64,000 nucleotides of DNA from Sedimentibacter acidaminivorans (GCF_017873955.1 NZ_JAGGKS010000012.1:1-64000); one strand, 5' to 3'. Positions 25,488-34,410 are shown, counted from the stretch's first letter. The notes: generated by a model not told the origin, from the letters alone. Translations and numbers: made by a program.

Positions 25488-26825
25488 CTATGATATTGGT
25501 CCGTAGATATGCCAGGTTTCACTAAGAATAAAATCCACAATAGAGTTAAACACTTCTTCCAACTCAGCGCTGTTTGTAGCTGCATAATACATACCCTTTA
25601 TTCTGTCGTCTGTGCTGTGGCTGTGATAATTGGCAATTTCTTGTGCTCTTGAGACTTCTTCTGGTACACCGGTGAAACCAATAACAAAAGTCTTCATAAA
25701 AACTGTTTGTGTGCTATCATTCTTCTTTATATATCCATTACTAAATAATTCGATGTAGCTCATGGAACCACTAATGGTAGTACTGCCATTTCCTCCCATA
25801 TCGCTTGTTGAATTACTTATATTGCCTGTTCCGTAATAATTGGTACTCCCATTTAGGCTCGGCCAAAATGTCGGGTTACCATCCATCAATAGAATTGTGT
25901 AGTGCAGCACCTCATGATCTGGATCAACAAAATCCACATGCTGGTAATAAGATCGTCTTAATCCATCTCCCGCATTGGTCCCTCCATTTGCATTTAAACT
26001 ATCAATACTATTCTTTAAACTAGTTTTATTGTCCGCGGCTTTTAAAAATGCTCCCGGATTATTTGCATTGGTGCTAAATGGTATCAATGAAATATATGCA
26101 TTATCCATATCAGCTAATGTATCAATCAGCTGCTTGGCCTTCTCTTTCATCACTGAAATTCTAACATCGTGATTTCCACCACCCATCTCATAACCCATAC
26201 TTCCGGATTTGTCTAAAACCATTGTTACGGCTATTTTAACCTTTTCCGAATCAGGTATATCATCTGAGCGATATGCAAGAGTAACGGAAGGTGAAATAGG
26301 CGTTCCGGAATCATCAACCAATGCAGCATTAAGCGCATTTAAAATTGAGCTTACTGAAACCTTTGTATCACTGCTGCCGTCAATATATCCGTCAAGCTTA
26401 AATTCAATCATTTGGGAGTCTGAGTTAACTCCTTTAAAGTTAAGACTATAGAGAAGTCTACCCTGAGCCCTGACCAAACTTACTTGTCTGTGTGTGCTGG
26501 TACTTTTATCCCAAATATAATGAACTATCTCCTTGTCATCATCACTTAATGTAAAATAACTCCATCCACTCTTAAGGTCACTGCTGTCTTCGAACTGATG
26601 CTCATTCAACATGAAAACCGCCGATGAATAACGTAGCTCTTGATTGACAATTTCACTTGCTAGTCTCATATCAGACTGAATTTGGAATTCATTACTTACA
26701 GCAGCTTGTGATTTGGTAGAAAAAATCATCATTGACCCGGCTAAAGAGATTATAACAACAATAATGGACATTGCTATTATTAATTCTATCAGAGTAAATC
26801 CATTTCTAATTCTATGCTTCTTCAT
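25488..26825 (-). CDS. Modular minor prepilin with vWA (MIDAS) domain
   Basis: The 445-residue protein begins MKKHRIRNG|FTLIELIIAMS (class III signal, Glu+5). Residues to about 190 form the pilin module. From about 195 there is a von Willebrand A domain: VTMVLDKSGSMG supplies the DxSxS motif (D near 203), NANGGTNAGDG the Thr, and LLMDGNP the Asp of a metal-ion-dependent adhesion site. Streptococcus sanguinis has a comparable minor pilin (PilB there) in which a vWA module is grafted on a pilin scaffold and binds host ligands. The gene lies 15 nt before the giant prepilin gene, so the two are probably expressed together. Inferred role: tip adhesin. Confidence 0.9.
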   Translation of the reverse strand: MKKHRIRNGFTLIELIIAMSIIVVIISLAGSMMIFSTKSQAAVSNEFQIQSDMRLASEIVNQELRYSSAVFMLNEHQFEDSSDLKSGWSYFTLSDDDKEIVHYIWDKSTSTHRQVSLVRAQGRLLYSLNFKGVNSDSQMIEFKLDGYIDGSSDTKVSVSSILNALNAALVDDSGTPISPSVTLAYRSDDIPDSEKVKIAVTMVLDKSGSMGYEMGGGNHDVRISVMKEKAKQLIDTLADMDNAYISLIPFSTNANNPGAFLKAADNKTSLKNSIDSLNANGGTNAGDGLRRSYYQHVDFVDPDHEVLHYTILLMDGNPTFWPSLNGSTNYYGTGNISNSTSDMGGNGSTTISGSMSYIELFSNGYIKKNDSTQTVFMKTFVIGFTGVPEEVSRAQEIANYHSHSTDDRIKGMYYAATNSAELEEVFNSIVDFILSETWHIYGPIS

Positions 26826-26843
26826 TGTTATTCCCTCCGTTTC

Positions 26844-27275
26844 CTATCGGGACCATTTAATATCACCATAACCGTTGTAATTAAACTCAAGTATTGACTT
26901 TCTTGAAACATTTTTTCCAGCTGCTTTACCTACAGATGTTATTCTAACTCTCCTGGTTGTGCCTTCATTAAATCCTTCGACGGTAATTTCAGCTGTTCCT
27001 TCATCAAATGTAATAGTGTCTGTTTGTACAGTACTTCCGCTTTGAAATTGTGTAAGCAATGAGGAACTCGTCAACAGTGCCTGATAGGTTGCTTCTGCTC
27101 CAGATCTTGCAATGTAATATGACTCCATGCCATCATTTTGAGATACAACCTGTCTAGTATTATTGCCAGCCAAAACAAAAACAGAGGTAGTAATAATGGT
27201 TATTACCATAAATGCAATTATAACCATTACTAAGGCTGACCCTTGTTCTTTTTTGAAAAATTTAATTTTATCCAT
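26844..27275 (-). CDS. PilX/GspK-like minor prepilin lacking Glu+5
   Basis: From the ATG at 27275 the protein has 143 residues: a basic head (MDKIKFFKKEQG), then G|SALVMVIIAFMVITII without Glu at +5, and YYIARSGAEATYQALL, the SG-containing helix typical of PilX-like subunits. The longer frame from 27287 has its RBS directly abutting and is unlikely. It is the first of three minor prepilins (this one, the vWA and the giant). The missing Glu+5 suggests a tip-capping role like GspK, but homology to GspK itself is not proven. Confidence 0.78.
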   Translation of the reverse strand: MDKIKFFKKEQGSALVMVIIAFMVITIITTSVFVLAGNNTRQVVSQNDGMESYYIARSGAEATYQALLTSSSLLTQFQSGSTVQTDTITFDEGTAEITVEGFNEGTTRRVRITSVGKAAGKNVSRKSILEFNYNGYGDIKWSR

Positions 27276-27680
27276 AAAACCACACATCCTTTAGTAATCT
27301 CTTTCCTACAAATGATTCTTAGTAAATTCTATAAATCAGCTACTAATAAATAATAAAAAAATAAGTCCAAATGAAAATACATGTTTTACAATTCCATTCC
27401 TGTTTGCGTATTAGATTATTAGTTCATCTATTCTCAAAATAATCTTTTAATAAATTTACTACATACAGTATATTATAATTAAATACTATCAGTGGTAGAA
27501 AAATACAATCACATTAATCCATATAAATATATTAGTATGTTAATTTCTAGATAATATTTTCCAAATTATAAAAAATGGTACAAGAACTAAATAGCATTGT
27601 TATTTAGTTCTTGTGTTTTGCATTTAAGTTTTGCTTTTAGGAATAAGTTAAGTACCAGGTACCAGTTACTTCCTTATTTT
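27276..27680. other. Gap between pilA and the minor prepilin genes
   Basis: About 405 bp without a gene. It contains a strong hairpin after pilA (27571-27615), a short self-complementary block with GGTACCAGGTACC-like symmetry near 27650, and AT-rich DNA. I found no convincing promoter or small ORF. Confidence 0.5.
27571..27615 (-). terminator. Terminator/attenuator downstream of pilA
   Basis: CAAGAACTAAATA (27582-27594) pairs perfectly with TATTTAGTTCTTG (27602-27614); on the minus strand the stem is followed by ATTTTTT. Placed inside the pilus locus, it would reduce read-through from the major pilin gene to the minor subunits. Confidence 0.75.
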
Positions 27681-28064
27681 TTATGGGAATGTAGTTACAG
27701 TCGATGCTGCAAGAGCAGCTTCTGTATTTGCTTTTGTTGGAGAAGCTGTTAATGCTCCATCGGCTCCTAAGGTATAAGTACCTGGTTTAGTTGGCCATTC
27801 AGCTAAATAGTCAGGTGTTAAAGCTCCTCCGGGATCTGAAGCATCACCAGCTGCAGGAAAATTTCCTGTATCAGCTTGATACATCATAATGGCACTTTCA
27901 ATTGTTCTAATATTTGCTGCATGAGCAGACCAGTTAGCTTTGTGCCTTGAACCTGTTAATCTTGGTACAGCTATCGCAGCCAAAATTCCCAAAATTGCAA
28001 TAACTACAACTAGTTCAATAAGAGTAAAACCTTTTCTTCTCTTTTTAGTAAACATTTGAATCAT
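27681..28064 (-). CDS. pilA: Major type IV pilin
   Basis: The 127-residue prepilin has MIQMFTKKRRKG|FTLIELVVVIAILG, Glu+5 and the extended hydrophobic helix continuing to RTIESAIMMYQADTG. The Ala/Thr/Pro-rich globular end carries the GNFPAAGDASDPGG and YLAEWPTKPGTYT segments usual in small clostridial PilA subunits. It is the simplest prepilin here, lies directly behind pilC, and is followed by its own hairpin; all this suggests the major fibre subunit. GGAGGAAGAGAAAA precedes the ATG. Confidence 0.9.
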   Translation of the reverse strand: MIQMFTKKRRKGFTLIELVVVIAILGILAAIAVPRLTGSRHKANWSAHAANIRTIESAIMMYQADTGNFPAAGDASDPGGALTPDYLAEWPTKPGTYTLGADGALTASPTKANTEAALAASTVTTFP

Positions 28065-28140
28065 TTTTCTCTTCCTCCATTTTTAATATCTTTTAATTTT
28101 TTTGCTTTATATGTAAATTTTTAATTAAAGCCAATAATTA

Positions 28141-29340
28141 TTACACTGTGTTCATCATATCAAACATAGGCAAGTACATAGCTATTACTATTAATCCAAT
28201 TACTAAACCCATTACCACTATCATCAAAGGTTCAATCATAGATGTAAGCCTTTGTATGCTTGCTTCTGCCTCTTCATCGTAAAAATCAGCGGTTTTGTAA
28301 AGCATGTCATCCAAAGAACCTGATTCTTCTCCTATTTTTATCATTGAATCAACCATTGGCGGAAATATACCTACATCCTTGACGGTTCTTGAAAGTGAAA
28401 CGCCTTTTCTTATGCTTTCTATTCCGGACAACAATCTTTCTTCAATAATTGAATTGTTTACTACCTTAGCAACCACTTCCATTGCCTGTATCAGCGGTAT
28501 GCCTGATGATAACAAAGTTGATAACGTCCTTGTGAATCTTGATGTTACAAGCATGGTTGATGTTTTTTTCACTATGGGAAGTCTCAGCTTCATACTGTCA
28601 AAAAACCTGGTTCCTTCTTCTGTCTTCATGTACATTGATATGCCAATGACTATTGCAATTACTACAGCCATGTATATATACCAGTATGTTTGCATTGAAT
28701 TGCTTAAATTTATCAAAAACTGTGTAGGCCCGGGTAGTTCGGTGCCGCTTCCTTCAAACATTCCGATAAATGTTGGCATTATAAACACTAACATAAATAC
28801 TACCACTGCAACTGAAACAACAGCTAATACCGTTGGATATACCAATGCAGATTTAACTTTGTTTTCTGTTTTATTTTCTTTTTCAAAGTGCTCTGCCATC
28901 CTAAGCATTATGGTATCTAAGTTACCGCTTACTTCCCCTGCTTCAACCATGCTGATGAGTATGGTAGGAAATACATCTTTATGCTGTGTCATTGATTCTG
29001 ACAGGGTTGAACCTTTTTGCACTTCTTCATATGTATCTGCAATTGCATTTTTAAAAGACTTATTTTCAGTTTGTGAAACAAGTATCTCAAGACATGGCAC
29101 TATACCAAGTCCTGCGCTTATCATGGTATAAAACTGCCTGCAAAACAATGACAGGTCTTTTTTCTTTACTTTCTTTTTAAATATTTCAATCTGGGCTTCG
29201 CTTTGTATATCACGCTCTATGGATACTACGAGTTCTTTTTTATCTTTGAGCATGGCTATTAAACCGGCCTCATTGTCTCCCACATACAGTCCTTCTGATT
29301 CACGACCATCATTTGATATTGATTTGTATTTGTATCGCAT
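28141..29340 (-). CDS. pilC: Type IV pilus platform protein PilC
   Basis: From the ATG at 29340 (AGGTGATGATTTT upstream) the protein has 399 residues with the PilC/GspF layout: an N-terminal soluble part (YKYKSISNDGRESEG), two repeated GspF domains (SLFCRQFYTMISAGLG and VTSRFTRTLSTLLSSGIP), and hydrophobic segments near residues 160-190, 210-235 and 365-390. It is the inner-membrane platform on which PilB and PilT act. An 18-codon longer frame would start inside the 116-bp structured repeat and is rejected for lack of an RBS. Confidence 0.93.
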   Translation of the reverse strand: MRYKYKSISNDGRESEGLYVGDNEAGLIAMLKDKKELVVSIERDIQSEAQIEIFKKKVKKKDLSLFCRQFYTMISAGLGIVPCLEILVSQTENKSFKNAIADTYEEVQKGSTLSESMTQHKDVFPTILISMVEAGEVSGNLDTIMLRMAEHFEKENKTENKVKSALVYPTVLAVVSVAVVVFMLVFIMPTFIGMFEGSGTELPGPTQFLINLSNSMQTYWYIYMAVVIAIVIGISMYMKTEEGTRFFDSMKLRLPIVKKTSTMLVTSRFTRTLSTLLSSGIPLIQAMEVVAKVVNNSIIEERLLSGIESIRKGVSLSRTVKDVGIFPPMVDSMIKIGEESGSLDDMLYKTADFYDEEAEASIQRLTSMIEPLMIVVMGLVIGLIVIAMYLPMFDMMNTV

Positions 29341-29377
29341 AAAATCATCACCTGCCTTGTATAAGTTATGAATTTCC

Positions 29378-29493
29378 GCAGTCTCGTTCACCAATTTATT
29401 TGCTCCTTACGTCGCATAAATTGGGAACTCGTTGCGAATGACCTGCCACTATTTTTCAGAAAAAAGACTCTGAAAAATAGGGTTAGGGCATCT
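29378..29493 (-). repeat. Structured intergenic repeat, copy 1 (pilT-pilC)
   Basis: This 116-bp block recurs at 34294-34412 with high identity. It contains two inverted repeats: CAATTTAT...ATAAATTG, and CTATTTTTCAGA-type arms in the second hairpin (slightly shortened here). Both copies end exactly at the stop codon of the upstream gene (pilT or dnaK) with GGTTAGGGCATCT. It looks like a miniature intergenic element or a structured RNA processing unit. Confidence 0.85.
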
Positions 29494-30541
29494 AAATTTT
29501 CTTTTTTACTGCATCCATGTTGTATGCTTGGCTGATTGCTGTTACTTTTGTGATTAAACCCCTTTTGTATAAGTTTATGAGTGATGTATCCATAGTTTGC
29601 ATACCCAATGCTCCACTTGTTTGTATGGATGTGTCTATCTGATGATTCTTGCCTTCTCTTATGAGGTTTCTAATGGCTGGGGTGGCTAGCATTACTTCAT
29701 GGGCTGCAATTCTACCGCTGCCGCTTGCTTTCGGAAGAAGCTGCTGTGATATAACAGCTTCAATAACCGCTGACAACTGAACCCTTATCTGTTGTTGCTG
29801 ATATGGCGGAAACACATCTACTATCCTGTCTATTGTTTTAGCTGCGCCATTTGTATGTAGTGTTGACAATACCAAATGTCCTGTTTCTGCAGCTGTTATG
29901 GCTATGGATATTGTTTCTAAATCTCTCATTTCCCCTACTAGAATTACATCTGGATCTTCTCTTAATGCACCTCTTAATCCGTTAGCAAAGCTAAGAGTAT
30001 CTGAACCTACTTCTCTTTGATTTACTATTGATTTTTTATGTTTATGCAAATACTCCAAGGGGTCTTCTAATGTTATTATATGACATCTCCTTTCAGAATT
30101 AATTTTATTGATAATTGATGCTAATGTAGTGGTTTTTCCGCTACCCGTAGGACCTGTTACAAGTATTAATCCTCTTGGCAACTTTGATAATTCATTTACT
30201 ACGTGAGGAATTCCTAGTTCATCCATTAATGGAATCTTAAGAGGAATTATTCTTAGAACCATTGCATGGGTTCCTCTTTGCTTGAATACGTTTACTCTGA
30301 ATCTACCTACAGTTGGTATAGAATATGAGAAGTCAATTTCTCCGTCTTCATTTAGTTTATTCAGCCTTTTTTCATCTAATGCCTGTTTTACTAAATCTAA
30401 AGTATCATCAGGCGTTAATTTGTTTTCTATAAGTGAAACCAATTGACCATCTATTCTGAATGTTGGTGGCAGTCCTACAGTTAAATGTACATCAGATGCA
30501 TTTTTTTCAATTCCAATACACAATAATTCTATTAAGTTCAT
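29492..30541 (-). CDS. pilT: Type IV pilus retraction ATPase PilT
   Basis: The 349-residue protein matches PilT: N-terminal DASDVHLT-like segment (NASDVHLTVGLPP), Walker A GPTGSGKTTT, Asp box, Walker B VILVGEMRD, and the AIRNLIREGKNHQI motif required for retraction. It depolymerises the pilus. Its presence indicates retractable pili (twitching, DNA uptake or tight surface contact) rather than static fibres. AAGGGGGAAAGC precedes the ATG. Together with pilB it heads the locus. Confidence 0.97.
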   Translation of the reverse strand: MNLIELLCIGIEKNASDVHLTVGLPPTFRIDGQLVSLIENKLTPDDTLDLVKQALDEKRLNKLNEDGEIDFSYSIPTVGRFRVNVFKQRGTHAMVLRIIPLKIPLMDELGIPHVVNELSKLPRGLILVTGPTGSGKTTTLASIINKINSERRCHIITLEDPLEYLHKHKKSIVNQREVGSDTLSFANGLRGALREDPDVILVGEMRDLETISIAITAAETGHLVLSTLHTNGAAKTIDRIVDVFPPYQQQQIRVQLSAVIEAVISQQLLPKASGSGRIAAHEVMLATPAIRNLIREGKNHQIDTSIQTSGALGMQTMDTSLINLYKRGLITKVTAISQAYNMDAVKKKI

Positions 30542-30562
30542 GCTTTCCCCCTTATCCCTTTT

Positions 30563-32260
30563 TTATCCAAGCGTATATCCTGCTCTCATTATTTCTTCAA
30601 ATGAAGTATCTCCCTTTAGGGCTAAATCAGTTGATGATTGTAATAATGTAGCCATTTTGTCTTCTAAAGCCTGACGTCTAATATCGTCAGTGTTCGCGCC
30701 TTTGTTTATAAGCCTTCTTATGTTTTCATTTACAAGCATTACTTCGTGAACAGCTGCTCTGCCTCTGTATCCGTTATTACAGGAGTTACAGCCAACCGGC
30801 TTATGCAATGTTATATCTTGTTTACTATCTATACCCAAAATTTTCTTTTCAGAATCACTTGCTTTATATTTTTGTTTACATTTCGGGCACAATAGTTTTA
30901 CTAATCTCTGAGATATGATTCCTGTTACAGCAGATGATACTAAATATGGTTCTAATCCCATATCTATAAGTCTTGCAATAGTTGATGGACTGTCATTTGT
31001 ATGTAATGTTGATAGTACCAGGTGACCTGTAATAGCTGCTCTGACTGCTATTTCTGCTGTTTCTGAATCTCTGATCTCTCCAATCATTATGGTATCAGGG
31101 TCCTGTCTAAGAATAGACCTGAGTCCTGCAGCAAATGTAAGACCTGCCTTTGGATTTACATGTACCTGATTAATACCTTTTAATTTGAACTCAACAGGAT
31201 CTTCTACAGTGATTACATTTTTAGTCTGAACATTCAACTCTCTTAAAATTGTATAAAGTGTAGTACTTTTACCACTTCCTGTAGGTCCAGTAACTAATAG
31301 CATCCCATAAGGCTGTGCTATCATATTGTTTAATTTATTTAAATTATCCTGGCTAAAGCCTAAACCCTCTTTAGTAAAATTGAAATTGCTCTTATCCAAA
31401 ATTCTGATTACTATTTTTTCACCATATACTGTTGGCAGTGTAGAAATTCGTAGGTCAATTTCATTGTCATTAAATCTCATCTCAACTCTGCCGTCCTGTG
31501 GGATTCTTTTTTCTGCTATGTCCATTCTTCCTATGATTTTTATCCTGGTTGTTATGGCTGACAAATTTGATTTTGGCAGCACCATTATCTCCTTTAAATC
31601 ACCATCTATACGGAACCTTACCCTAATATCATTGTGGCTAGGTTCAATGTGTATATCTGAGGCTCTGCTTCTCATAGCTTGTTCGATTATTGAGTTTATT
31701 AATTTAACTATTGGTGCAGATGCAACTTCCAGCATTTCTTCTTCAGCACCCATATCATCTTCTGTTGGAGTGAAGGTATCAGAAAATTCATTTAATGCCT
31801 TTTGAGTCAATACGTTGCTATAGTATCTTTCAATAACTTTATCTATATCTGCACCAGAAGCAAGAAAAGGTATTACATCCATTTTTGTATACAATTTTAT
31901 ATCGTCTATAGCAAAAAAATTCAAAGGATCCACCATGGCAACTTTTAGCATGTTGTCTTTTTTATCTATTGCTATTAATTTATATTTTTTTACTATACTT
32001 TCAGGTATTAATGTGGCCACATTAGAGTTCATTTCATATTTACTTAAATCAACTTTAGGATATCCAAGTTGGAGTTCCAAAGTATCTACAATCTCTTCCG
32101 GTTTTAACCACCCCTTATTGACAACGATTTCTCCAAGTCTCATCTTGGTTGTCTTTTGGTATTCCAACGCCTCATTTAATTGTTCATGAGAAATTTTACC
32201 TGCATATAATAATAGCTCGCCTAATTTCAAGTTTTGTTTTTGCAATGATTTCACCCTCAT
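30563..32260 (-). CDS. pilB: Type IV pilus extension ATPase PilB
   Basis: The 565-residue frame has an N-terminal MshEN/GSPII_E_N domain (LGELLLYAGKISHEQL...), the catalytic domain with Walker A TGPTGSGKSTT, Asp boxes, Walker B TIMIGEIRD, and the tetracysteine zinc knuckle CPKC...CNSC. MshEN domains can bind c-di-GMP, so the ATPase itself may also respond to the nucleotide. The start is uncertain: ATG 32260 has no RBS, while TTG 32245 is preceded by AGGGTGAAATCA. The gene lies about 120 nt behind the second c-di-GMP riboswitch. Confidence 0.95.
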   Translation of the reverse strand: MRVKSLQKQNLKLGELLLYAGKISHEQLNEALEYQKTTKMRLGEIVVNKGWLKPEEIVDTLELQLGYPKVDLSKYEMNSNVATLIPESIVKKYKLIAIDKKDNMLKVAMVDPLNFFAIDDIKLYTKMDVIPFLASGADIDKVIERYYSNVLTQKALNEFSDTFTPTEDDMGAEEEMLEVASAPIVKLINSIIEQAMRSRASDIHIEPSHNDIRVRFRIDGDLKEIMVLPKSNLSAITTRIKIIGRMDIAEKRIPQDGRVEMRFNDNEIDLRISTLPTVYGEKIVIRILDKSNFNFTKEGLGFSQDNLNKLNNMIAQPYGMLLVTGPTGSGKSTTLYTILRELNVQTKNVITVEDPVEFKLKGINQVHVNPKAGLTFAAGLRSILRQDPDTIMIGEIRDSETAEIAVRAAITGHLVLSTLHTNDSPSTIARLIDMGLEPYLVSSAVTGIISQRLVKLLCPKCKQKYKASDSEKKILGIDSKQDITLHKPVGCNSCNNGYRGRAAVHEVMLVNENIRRLINKGANTDDIRRQALEDKMATLLQSSTDLALKGDTSFEEIMRAGYTLG

Positions 32261-32379
32261 ATTTTTAATGTTTAAGCTATATTACAATAAGCACTTTATG
32301 TAATGATTAATTATAATTTAATTTGAATATTTTGTCAAATTAAATATAATTTTAGAATAATAAATTTTATTGTGTAACT

Positions 32380-32417
32380 AAAAAAGCCGCAAAAATAAAT
32401 GAATTATTTTTGCAGCC
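32380..32417 (-). terminator. Terminator of the pilus-locus riboswitch
   Basis: On the minus strand GCTGCAAAAATAA pairs with TTATTTTTGCGGC (one G-T wobble), followed by TTTTTTAG. As at 2863-2901, the 5' arm starts within the GGCTGC that ends the aptamer, giving mutually exclusive folding. Confidence 0.85.
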
Positions 32418-32492
32418 GAACTATCATAGTATTTTAATATACTTTAGACTTCATAGCTTTGCGTCCTAGTTTTTCAACAAGTTTGCCTTATT
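32412..32492 (-). ncRNA. c-di-GMP class I (GEMM-I) riboswitch upstream of the pilus locus
   Basis: On the minus strand: AAGGCAAAC, a short stem with an A-rich tetraloop-like turn, AGGACGCAAAGCTA, GTCTAA, an AGTAT...ATACT arm, and closing GATAGTTCGGCTGC. This order matches GEMM-I and the first element at 2896-2981. The aptamer begins right after the kal stop codon at 32496, so the RNA is probably part of the transcript started at the kal promoter. It precedes pilB. Confidence 0.92.
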
Positions 32493-32495
32493 AAT

Positions 32496-32882
32496 TTATT
32501 TGTTTTTTCTTTGACTATCCTTTGGTACTACGCATGTTCCTGATGCTCTACAAACCACTATTGGTTCTTCTAATACATCACAAGCTGAAGCACTGATGTC
32601 TGTACGAGGTACAATAACTTTTCTTGCCTCAAATTTCATTTTTCTTGATGTATTTCCAACTGATACTATTTCTCCTACTGCTTCAATATAATCTCCTGCA
32701 AAAACAGGTGATAGGAACTCTACATTATCATATGCACAAAATAATCCTTCATCTCCATCATTCATGATTAATAATTCAGTAGCTACATCTCCGAATAAAC
32801 CAAGCATTCTTGCTCCGTCTACTAAATTTCCACCGTAATGTGCGTCATGTGCGCTCATTCTTAGTCTAATAATTGATTTCAT
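32496..32882 (-). CDS. kal: 3-aminobutyryl-CoA ammonia-lyase
   Basis: From the ATG at 32882 (TTTGGAGGTAAGATCA upstream) the hot-dog-fold protein has 128 residues and reads [46 protein letters not shown], and [11 protein letters not shown], the Kal signature as I remember it. The enzyme removes ammonia from 3-aminobutyryl-CoA to give crotonyl-CoA in clostridial lysine fermentation. The other lysine pathway genes (kamA, kdd, kce) are not in the window, so this copy is isolated. A 14-codon longer frame is rejected because the RBS serves 32882. Confidence 0.88.
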   Translation of the reverse strand: MKSIIRLRMSAHDAHYGGNLVDGARMLGLFGDVATELLIMNDGDEGLFCAYDNVEFLSPVFAGDYIEAVGEIVSVGNTSRKMKFEARKVIVPRTDISASACDVLEEPIVVCRASGTCVVPKDSQRKNK

Positions 32883-32919
32883 TGATCTTACCTCCAAATT
32901 TTTTTGCCTATTATGTATT

Positions 32920-32972
32920 GTCACTTTGCCCCGTGACTAGATTAGTTTAACACCGAAATTTGCATTTGTCAA
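32920..32972 (-). promoter_or_regulatory. Sigma-A promoter of kal (and probably of the pilus transcript) with downstream dyad
   Basis: TTGACA (32967-32972), 17 bp, TAAACT (32944-32949) on the minus strand. Just after the expected start point GTCAC and GTGAC (32920-32937) form a small hairpin or operator around GGGGCAAA. No promoter is seen between kal and the riboswitch. Confidence 0.75.
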
Positions 32973-33042
32973 TTTTATTCATAATATTTATTGAGATAAA
33001 TTCCAGATACAAATAAAGAAACTTAAAAGTTTTCATAACAAA

Positions 33043-33072
33043 AAATAGACGCTCGAAAGCGTCTATTTTATT
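33043..33072 (-). terminator. Intrinsic terminator at the end of the dnaJ operon
   Basis: AAAATAGACGC and GCGTCTATTTT form a stem around TTTCGA/TCGAAA, followed on the minus strand by TTTTTTG. The stem covers the dnaJ stop codon. Confidence 0.9.
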
Positions 33073-34216
33073 CCTTAAAGGCATCCTTTACTTTTCCAAA
33101 AAAGCCTTTTTTATCTCCATCATTTTTTTCATCTTTTTCGCCCATCTCAACTGCAAATTGCTGCAATAAAGACTTTTGCTTATCTGTTAGCTTCTTAGGT
33201 ACTGTAACCTTTACTCTTACATATTGGTCACCCTTGCCTGAACCTCTAAGATTTTTAATTCCTTTATTTTTAAGTCTGAATACTGTTCCAGTTTGTGTAC
33301 CTTCTGGAATATCATATTTAACTTTTCCTTCTATCGTTGGTACTTCTATATTGCCACCAATAACTGCCTTTGTAAATGTAATTGGTATTTCACACCAAAC
33401 ATCATTTCCATCTCTTTCGAATAGTTCATGTTCCTTAACATTTAAATATACATATAAGTCCCCTGCTGGTCCTCCACGTTCTCCGTGATTTCCTTCGCCT
33501 CTAAGAGGTATTACTGAACCGGTATCCACTCCTGCAGGTATATTTATTGAAAGTTTCCTAGATTTTTTCTCTTTACCTGAACCATTGCATGCTGTACATG
33601 GTTCTTCTACTACTTCACCTGTCCCATTACATGTTGAACAGGTCTTAGTGCTTGCAAACTGACCAAATGGTGTTCTTTGTACTGTTTTTACGCTACCTGC
33701 ACCACTACATGTTGGACATGTCTTTTTATTTGTTCCTTTTTTCGCACCTGTACCATCACATGTAGTACATTTTTCTATTCTACTTATTTTTATATCTTTT
33801 TTAGTTCCAAATGCAGCTTCTTCAAATGTTATATCAAGCTTAATTTTTAAATCCGAGCCTGCTTTGGGACCTGTTCTTTGTGCTCTAGCACCACCGAAGC
33901 CTGATCCTCCACCGAAGAAGTCTCCAAATATATCACCAAATATATCATTGAAATCTCCATAGCCTGCTCCACCACCAAAACCTTGATTCTGGTCAAATGC
34001 AGCATGACCAAATTGATCATATTTTGCTTTTTTATCAGCATCGCTTAGAACTTCATAGGCTTCATTTACTTCCTTGAATTTTGCTTCTGCATCTTTATTG
34101 TCAGGATTTAGGTCTGGGTGATACTGCTTTGCAAGTTTTCTAAATGCTTGTTTTATCTCTTTGTCATCGGCAGTTTTACTTATACCCAAAATCTCATAAT
34201 AATCTCTTTTTGCCAT
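33068..34216 (-). CDS. dnaJ: Chaperone DnaJ (Hsp40)
   Basis: From the ATG at 34216 ([11 protein letters not shown]) the protein has 382 residues: J domain with HPD (QYHPDLNP), Gly/Phe-rich linker, four CxxCxGxG zinc repeats ([24 protein letters not shown] and CTACNGSG), and the C-terminal substrate domains. It stimulates DnaK ATPase and delivers unfolded proteins. It is the last gene of the hrcA operon and is separated from dnaK by the second structured repeat. A five-codon longer frame is less likely. Confidence 0.97.
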   Translation of the reverse strand: MAKRDYYEILGISKTADDKEIKQAFRKLAKQYHPDLNPDNKDAEAKFKEVNEAYEVLSDADKKAKYDQFGHAAFDQNQGFGGGAGYGDFNDIFGDIFGDFFGGGSGFGGARAQRTGPKAGSDLKIKLDITFEEAAFGTKKDIKISRIEKCTTCDGTGAKKGTNKKTCPTCSGAGSVKTVQRTPFGQFASTKTCSTCNGTGEVVEEPCTACNGSGKEKKSRKLSINIPAGVDTGSVIPLRGEGNHGERGGPAGDLYVYLNVKEHELFERDGNDVWCEIPITFTKAVIGGNIEVPTIEGKVKYDIPEGTQTGTVFRLKNKGIKNLRGSGKGDQYVRVKVTVPKKLTDKQKSLLQQFAVEMGEKDEKNDGDKKGFFGKVKDAFKE

Positions 34217-34293
34217 TACTCTCTTCCCCACCTCACTGTACTTACATGAACTAAGCTAAACCCAAATGAGTTTAGCTTAATTCTATTATTTGC

Positions 34294-34410
34294 GCAGTCT
34301 CGTTCACCAATTTATCCGCTCGCTATCGCTCGCATAAATTGGGAACTCGTTGCGAATGACCTACCGCTATTTTTCAGAAAAAACACTCTGAAAAATAGGG
34401 TTAGGGCATC

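Noticed and set aside
28304-29131. 275-codon plus-strand frame opposite pilC
   Set aside because: The minus-strand frame is an unambiguous PilC; the plus frame has no recognisable family or RBS.
32941-33045. Possible separate promoter for the pilus locus behind kal
   Set aside because: The only good promoter is upstream of kal; nothing convincing was found in the last part of kal.
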